A DNA stretch of 10,464 bases, from NCBI GenBank assembly GCA_904501965.1, contig CAJGCS010000030.1, positions 1 to 10,464 of the forward strand. Reading direction: 5' to 3'. The position numbers and the translations under genes are program-made. Every line of letters starts with the position of its first letter. The stretch's first letter is position 1. Shown in pieces: positions 6,518 through 10,464 of this stretch. Below the pieces are notes generated by a model, which saw nothing but the letters and a program-made list of their open reading frames with translations, was not told the origin of the DNA and ran no database searches. The stretch comes from an uncultured Bacilli bacterium (GTDB lineage Bacteria > Bacillota_I > Bacilli_A > ML615J-28 > CAG-313).

Positions 6518-8359
6518 ATGAAAATAAAGAATATTGCAATTATAGCACACGTTGACCACGGAAAAACTACACTTGTCGACAAACTTCTTGCAAGTACAAA
6601 TACATTCCGTTTAAATGAATCGGTTGCAACTTGTGTAATGGACTCAAACGATTTAGAAAGAGAAAGAGGAATTACAATTTTATCTAAAACAACGGCAGTT
6701 CATTATAAAGACTATAAAATAAATATTTTAGATACTCCAGGTCATGCTGATTTTTCAGGTGAAGTAGAAAGAATCATGGGGATGGTTGATGGAGTATTAC
6801 TTGTAGTTGATGCTTATGAAGGAACAATGCCTCAAACAAGATTTGTTTTGAAGAAAGCTTTAGAAAACAATTTAAAAGCAATTGTAGTTATTAATAAAGT
6901 AGATAAACCTTCTGCAAGAATTAATGAAGTAATTGATGAAGTTATCGATTTATTTATTGAACTAGGCGCAAGCGATGAACAAATTGACTTTAAAGTTGCT
7001 TTTGCATCGGCGGTAAACAATACATGTAGTTTAGATGAAGAACTTTCAAGTCAAACTGAAGGAATGAGTCCTTTACTTGATTTAATTATTAGTGAAATTC
7101 CAGATAGTGATTTTGATAAAGAAGGAACTCTTTTATTTCAACCAGCTTTACTTGACTATAATGACTATGTAGGTAGAATTGGTATTGGTAGAATTAAAAG
7201 AGGAAAAATTGAACTAAACAGTATGGTTTCATGTGTAAGAATTGATGGAAGTATTGTTAAATTCAGAATTCAAAAACTATTCAGTTTCTTAGGACTTAAA
7301 AAGATAGAAGTAGATGTTGCGTATGCAGGTGATGTTGTTGCAATCGCCGGGCTTCCTGATATTTATGTTGGTGAAACTATTTGTGAAGTAGGGTCTGAAG
7401 AAAGACTTCCACTTATTAAAATTAGTGAACCAACTGTTCAAATGACATTTGGAACTAACACAAGCCCAATGAGTGGTAAAGATGGTAAGTTTGTAACAGC
7501 TAGAAAACTAGAAGATCGTCTTTTACGTGAAACCCAAACAGACGTAAGCTTAAAAGTCGAACGTCTTGGCCAAAGTGAAGAATGGAATGTAAGCGGAAGA
7601 GGAGAACTTCATTTATCAATTTTAATTGAAAACTTACGTAGAGAAGGATTTGAATTCCAAGTATCACGTCCTCGAGTTATATTAAAAGAAATTGACTCAA
7701 TTATGCATGAACCTTATGAGTTTTTACAAGTTGATGTAACTGATGAATACTTAGGCCCTGCAATTGAATTAATTGGTATGAGACATGGTGAACTTGTTAA
7801 TATGGAAAGTGGAGAAGGACAAACAAGAATTACTTATCATATTCCTTCACGTGGACTTATTGGCTTTTCAACTGAGTTTTTAACAGCTACACATGGATAT
7901 GGTATAAGCAATCATACATTCCTTGAATATAGACCTGTTTTACAAAACCATGATTTTAACAGAAAACTTGGTGTACTAGTATCAATGAATGCAGGTGTTG
8001 CAACTACATACGCATGTGGTGGTATGGAAGATAGAGGAGAACTATTAATAGAACCTGGTTGTGAAGTCTATGAAGGCATGATTGTTGGTATTTGTAATAG
8101 AGAAGAAGATTTAGCCGTAAATATTACTCGTGAAAAACAAATGACAAACCAAAGAAGTGCAACTAAAGATTCAACTGTTGTTTTAAAAAGACCAAGAGTA
8201 TTTAGTTTAGAAAATTATTTAGAGTTTATTGATGATGATGAACTTGTTGAAATTACACCCCACTATACTAGACTTAGAAAAGCGATTCTTGATACAGTAG
8301 ATAGAAAGAAATTTGATTCAATTAAACTAAAAGCCAAAAAAGAAGCAAAAGGAAACTAA
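6518..8359 (+). CDS. typA: Ribosome-associated translational GTPase TypA/BipA
   Basis: Cytoplasmic GTPase of the EF-G-like class. It binds the ribosome and supports ribosome assembly and growth under stress or cold. 613 residues, the usual family length. G1 AHVDHGKT (10-17), switch/G2 RERGITI (48-54), G3 DTPGH (72-76), G4 NKVD (126-129) and G5 SA (164-165) are all intact, including the catalytic His of DTPGH. Domain II follows (VGRIGIGRIKRGKI). Then come the GRGELHLSILIENLRREGFEFQ region of domain III, the EF-G V-like part, and the BipA-specific end with RGLIGFSTEFLTATHGYG and NYLEFIDDDELVEITP. AGGAG at 6506-6510 is 7 bases before the ATG; an ATG at 6514 is out of frame. It appears monocistronic, between its own extended -10 promoter and a terminator that contains its stop codon. 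No truncation or frameshift is seen. Confidence 0.97.
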   Translation: MKIKNIAIIAHVDHGKTTLVDKLLASTNTFRLNESVATCVMDSNDLERERGITILSKTTAVHYKDYKINILDTPGHADFSGEVERIMGMVDGVLLVVDAYEGTMPQTRFVLKKALENNLKAIVVINKVDKPSARINEVIDEVIDLFIELGASDEQIDFKVAFASAVNNTCSLDEELSSQTEGMSPLLDLIISEIPDSDFDKEGTLLFQPALLDYNDYVGRIGIGRIKRGKIELNSMVSCVRIDGSIVKFRIQKLFSFLGLKKIEVDVAYAGDVVAIAGLPDIYVGETICEVGSEERLPLIKISEPTVQMTFGTNTSPMSGKDGKFVTARKLEDRLLRETQTDVSLKVERLGQSEEWNVSGRGELHLSILIENLRREGFEFQVSRPRVILKEIDSIMHEPYEFLQVDVTDEYLGPAIELIGMRHGELVNMESGEGQTRITYHIPSRGLIGFSTEFLTATHGYGISNHTFLEYRPVLQNHDFNRKLGVLVSMNAGVATTYACGGMEDRGELLIEPGCEVYEGMIVGICNREEDLAVNITREKQMTNQRSATKDSTVVLKRPRVFSLENYLEFIDDDELVEITPHYTRLRKAILDTVDRKKFDSIKLKAKKEAKGN

Positions 8360-8376
8360 TAATAGTTTCCTTTTTT
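8347..8376 (+). terminator. Intrinsic terminator overlapping the typA stop codon
   Basis: The stem GGAAACTA/TAGTTTCC (8351-8358, 8363-8370) has loop ATAA and is extended by four A-T pairs (8347-8350 with 8371-8374), followed by T residues. The last sense codons and the TAA stop (8357-8359) form the left arm, so terminating ribosomes could affect folding. Confidence 0.88.
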
Positions 8377-8412
8377 GTATATATTGAATATATTTGTTAA
8401 TAATACTTTTGT

Positions 8413-8420
8413 GAGGTGAT
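8413..8420 (+). promoter_or_regulatory. Ribosome site GAGGTGAT that selects a TTG start
   Basis: GAGGTGAT pairs well with the 16S tail and lies 4-6 bases before TTG at 8425. The in-frame GTG at 8416 is inside this very site, so it cannot be the start. No convincing promoter is visible between the typA terminator and this site. Confidence 0.75.
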
Positions 8421-8424
8421 TGTT

Positions 8425-8865
8425 TTGAATAGTACAAATATTAAAGAAATAAAAAAAGTAGTATCATCAATGCACATGGGAAATCTTTTATATAAAAGCT
8501 ATATAAAAAAAGCTGATGATGAGGCTTTAAGAGGCGAACTTGCAAAAGTACTTGATAGATTTGAAAAACATGTTGATGAGTTTAAAAAACTAGCTAATAA
8601 ATTTAATGTCAAGAATATTGAAAGGTTAAATTTTAGACAAGAAGCAGTGCTTAATTTTCAACTTTTAAAACAGTATAAAACTGACTTTGATATTTTAGCG
8701 GATGCTTTAAGAGGACTTAATATGGGAACAATTGGAATGCTTGATTTTATTTATAAAAATAATGAAATAGATCAAAGTGTTAAAAAGTATGCAGAAGGCG
8801 TATTAAAAGATTATGATATTTTAAAAGAAAGGTTACATAAGTTTGGTGTTGAAACTTATTGTTAA
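8425..8865 (+). CDS. All-helical small protein, possibly ferritin-like/DUF2383-like bundle
   Basis: 146 residues from the TTG start; an in-frame GTG at 8416 would add three residues but lies inside the ribosome site. No signal peptide or membrane segment, so probably cytoplasmic. Almost wholly helical, with four amphipathic stretches: residues about 5-30, 32-60 (DEALRGELAKVLDRFEKHVDEF), 68-98 and 104-142 (DQSVKKYAEGVLKDYDILKERL). The layout (a helix, then 'LR..L...L..F..H...F..L', then a second helix pair) resembles PA2169/DUF2383-type four-helix bundles of the ferritin-like clan. I see no clear E-x-x-H di-iron motif, so metal binding is not supported. The stop is directly followed by the ATG of the next gene (TAAATG), so the two genes are surely co-translated. 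Family assignment is tentative. Confidence 0.75.
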   Translation: MNSTNIKEIKKVVSSMHMGNLLYKSYIKKADDEALRGELAKVLDRFEKHVDEFKKLANKFNVKNIERLNFRQEAVLNFQLLKQYKTDFDILADALRGLNMGTIGMLDFIYKNNEIDQSVKKYAEGVLKDYDILKERLHKFGVETYC

Positions 8866-9315
8866 ATGTGTATGAATAATATAAAAGAGACAAATTGGGT
8901 AGAAAAGGCTCATTTAAAGCCAGTAATGATTGATAAAGAATATGGTAAAAAAGAAAGTATAATTTCTCTTGTATTAATGGGAGCTGTTGTTAGTTTTATT
9001 TTCTTTATTGTAAGTGCTTATTTAGTAATCTATTATGGAGATAGTTTTGTAAATAGTATTCGCTCGTTTATTACTCGAGGTAACTTTTTTGATATTTTAT
9101 TAACAGTGTTTGCGATTGTTACAATAGCTGTATACGGAGTAATGGTATACTTTTCTATAAAAGGAATATCCAAATCAACGGTAGGAATTAATCATCAAGT
9201 AAATACAAAAGACTCTCTTACATATAATATTATTTCTTTAAGCGTCGCAAGTGTTTTTGTTGTTCTATTTATTGTTTTAGTTGTACTTAATTATATTTTA
9301 AAAACATATATTTAA
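8866..9315 (+). CDS. Small three-helix membrane protein of unknown function
   Basis: 149 residues. A polar, charged N-terminal region (about 1-31) precedes three hydrophobic helices: about 32-57 (IISLVLMGAVVSFIFFIVSA), 76-98 (ILLTVFAIVTIAVYGVMVYF) and 118-146 (LSVASVFVVLFIVLVVLNYI). Short basic loops separate them. I recognise no family and see no lipobox or catalytic motif. The first ATG abuts the preceding stop and no Shine-Dalgarno site is present, so translation should depend on re-initiation from the helical-protein gene. The ATG at 8872 is an equally possible start, two residues shorter. Tight coupling suggests the soluble and membrane proteins act together. A terminator starts within its stop codon. 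Confidence 0.75.
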   Translation: MCMNNIKETNWVEKAHLKPVMIDKEYGKKESIISLVLMGAVVSFIFFIVSAYLVIYYGDSFVNSIRSFITRGNFFDILLTVFAIVTIAVYGVMVYFSIKGISKSTVGINHQVNTKDSLTYNIISLSVASVFVVLFIVLVVLNYILKTYI

Positions 9316-9342
9316 ACAAGTTAAATTTTAACTTGTTTTTTT
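9314..9342 (+). terminator. Intrinsic terminator of the helical/membrane protein pair
   Basis: AAACAAGTTA pairs with TAACTTGTTT (9314-9323 with 9329-9338) and is followed by a T-run to 9342. The TAA stop at 9313-9315 overlaps the base of the stem. Confidence 0.85.
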
Positions 9343-9387
9343 GTTAATTTAAGCATATTTTAGTTATATTTTTTATTATGATATAAC

Positions 9388-9416
9388 TTGAAAAAAAATG
9401 GATAAAATGATATAAT
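9388..9416 (+). promoter_or_regulatory. Promoter of the DUF1538 gene
   Basis: TTGAAA (9388-9393), a 17-base spacer and TATAAT (9411-9416), with an extended TGA before the -10 (TGATATAAT, 9408-9416). This is the best promoter in the window. A second extended -10-like TGATATAAC lies upstream at 9379-9387, and ATGATATAA is directly repeated at 9378-9386 and 9407-9415. Confidence 0.8.
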
Positions 9417-9458
9417 ATATAATAAGTAAAATTAAAGTTTTAAAGAAAGGAGAACACT

Positions 9459-10464
9459 ATGCTTAAGTTATTACTTGCTAAAGTCAAAGAATCAGTAATG
9501 TCTGTATTACCTGTATTTTTAATTGTTATTGTCTTAATGATCGCTGGCTTAATTACTGGTACATTTAGATTTGATAAAACTGAAAACATATGGACATTTA
9601 TACTGTTTTTAGTAGGATCAATTATGCTTGTTGTAGGATTATCACTATTTTCTCTTGGTGCTGATCTATCACTTTTAAAAGTTGGTGAACAAGTTGGTAA
9701 TTTTCTAGCAAGTAAAAGAAAAGTATGGTTGCTTGTTGTTGTTGGCTTTTTAATTGGTGTAATAATTACTATAGCTGAACCTGACCTTTTACACCTTGCA
9801 AACAGTTTTCCTTCTTTAGAACCTGTTGTATTAATTCTAGCAGTAGGACTTGGGGTTGGTGTATTTTTAGCAGTAGCTCTATTGAGAATTGTTTTACAAG
9901 TGAGCTTAGTAAAACTATTAATAGTTTTATACAGTCTTACTTTCTTACTTGCATTTATTGTAAATATCAAAAATCCTGAGTTTTTACCTGTTGCATTTGA
10001 TTCTGGTGGTGTAACTACTGGGCCAATGACAGTACCATTTATTTTGGCACTTGGGGTTGGTGTATCACATGCTCGTGGTGGTAAAAAATCAGAAGATGAT
10101 AGTTTCGGTTTAGTTGCACTATGCTCTGTTGGACCAATTATCGCAGTATTATTTTTAGGATTATTTGCAAACGCTAATGTAACTGAAGAAAGCAATCATG
10201 TAATTAATACTTTTTGGCTAGCATTAAATGAACTTGCAAGTGTCTTTGTTACAAAACTTGGCGAAATTGGAATGTCGCTAATTGGTATTTGCACATTTAT
10301 TATTATTTTTGAATTTGCGATATTAAGAAAAAAATTCAAAAGTTTTTTAAAGCTTTTTGTTGGTTTATTATATGTTGCATTTGGTGTTGCAATATTCTTA
10401 ACAGGAGCTGAGATTGGCTTTGATAAAGTTGGATATATTATTGGTAATGTATTTGGAACTTCAA
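9459..10464 (+). CDS. DUF1538 family membrane protein, 5' part (runs off right edge)
   Basis: 335 codons are open to the window edge with no stop. The ATG at 9459 follows AAAGGAG (9446-9452) by 6 bases. Multi-pass inner membrane protein. Family hallmarks: AEPDLL at residues 106-111 after a Gly-rich helix, and DSGGVTTGPMTVPF at 181-194 followed by ILALGVGVSHARGG. A second copy of the domain begins near residue 247; SLGADLSLLKVGEQVG (65-80) realigns with LTGAEIGFDKVGYIIG (314-329), so this is the two-repeat, single-chain form, expected to total about 500 residues. From memory, a DUF1538 pair from Halomonas (UmpAB) was reported as a Na+/H+ antiporter. Members often sit beside PII-like genes, but none is visible here. 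Cation transport is thus plausible, not shown. The gene has its own promoter and lies after a terminator, so it starts a new transcription unit. Confidence 0.9.
   Translation, partial: MLKLLLAKVKESVMSVLPVFLIVIVLMIAGLITGTFRFDKTENIWTFILFLVGSIMLVVGLSLFSLGADLSLLKVGEQVGNFLASKRKVWLLVVVGFLIGVIITIAEPDLLHLANSFPSLEPVVLILAVGLGVGVFLAVALLRIVLQVSLVKLLIVLYSLTFLLAFIVNIKNPEFLPVAFDSGGVTTGPMTVPFILALGVGVSHARGGKKSEDDSFGLVALCSVGPIIAVLFLGLFANANVTEESNHVINTFWLALNELASVFVTKLGEIGMSLIGICTFIIIFEFAILRKKFKSFLKLFVGLLYVAFGVAIFLTGAEIGFDKVGYIIGNVFGTS

Noticed and set aside
6832..7020. Reverse-strand frame within typA
   Set aside because: Antisense to conserved GTPase motifs.
8379..8393. AT-only palindrome (7+1+7) after the typA terminator
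   Set aside because: Such palindromes arise often in DNA this AT-rich, and no promoter is placed to make it an operator.
9440..10195. Reverse-strand open frame of 251 codons
   Set aside because: It lies antisense to the DUF1538 gene, which has clear family motifs, a promoter and a ribosome site. The reverse product is low-complexity Thr/Asn/Lys/Ile-rich, typical of an antisense shadow.
1..10464. UGA-as-Trp genetic code
   Set aside because: UGA ends the gene at 3766, UGG encodes Trp throughout, and no gene contains an in-frame UGA.

Overview
The window is AT-rich (roughly 70% by eye) and comes from a low-GC Gram-positive-type bacterium. UGA is used as a stop (the gene ending at 3766) and UGG as Trp, with no in-frame UGA in any gene, so the Mycoplasma/Spiroplasma code does not apply. 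Three lipoproteins, a Listeria-Bacteroides (InlB B) repeat, strong GGAGG ribosome sites and TGnTATAAT promoters fit a Bacilli/Mollicutes-related lineage that keeps the standard code, such as Acholeplasma-like or uncultivated gut or sediment Mollicutes. The placement is inferred from style, not from a marker phylogeny.

Left block (1-4922): a three-gene, translationally coupled operon read left to right. It holds the 3' part of an ABC-2-type permease that is open to the window edge, an 824-residue membrane-anchored protein with Ig-like and right-handed beta-helix features, and a 375-residue lipoprotein made of degenerate beta repeats, a short collagen-like Gly-X-Y tract and a C-terminal InlB B-repeat. 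It ends in a strong GAAA-loop terminator. It looks like an exporter with surface proteins, but the substrate is unknown.

Middle block (4923-6414): two small lipoprotein genes with almost identical signal-peptide DNA (60 of 63 bases) but unrelated mature parts. One is unrecognised. The other looks like a free-standing subtilisin-propeptide (I9-like) domain. The block is bracketed by two terminators that share an exact 21-nt core.

Right block (6415-10464): typA/bipA, a ribosome-associated translational GTPase, under an extended -10 promoter and with a terminator that overlaps its stop codon. Next comes a coupled pair: an all-helical, possibly ferritin-like protein whose likely start is a TTG, and a three-helix membrane protein of unknown role. 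After another terminator and a clear promoter, the 5' part of a two-repeat DUF1538 membrane protein runs off the right edge.

All supported genes are on the + strand. No tRNA, rRNA, CRISPR array, transposase, phage gene or recognisable riboswitch was seen. The least-described items are the permease/beta-helix/collagen-like lipoprotein operon and the modular lipoprotein pair with its repeated hairpin.
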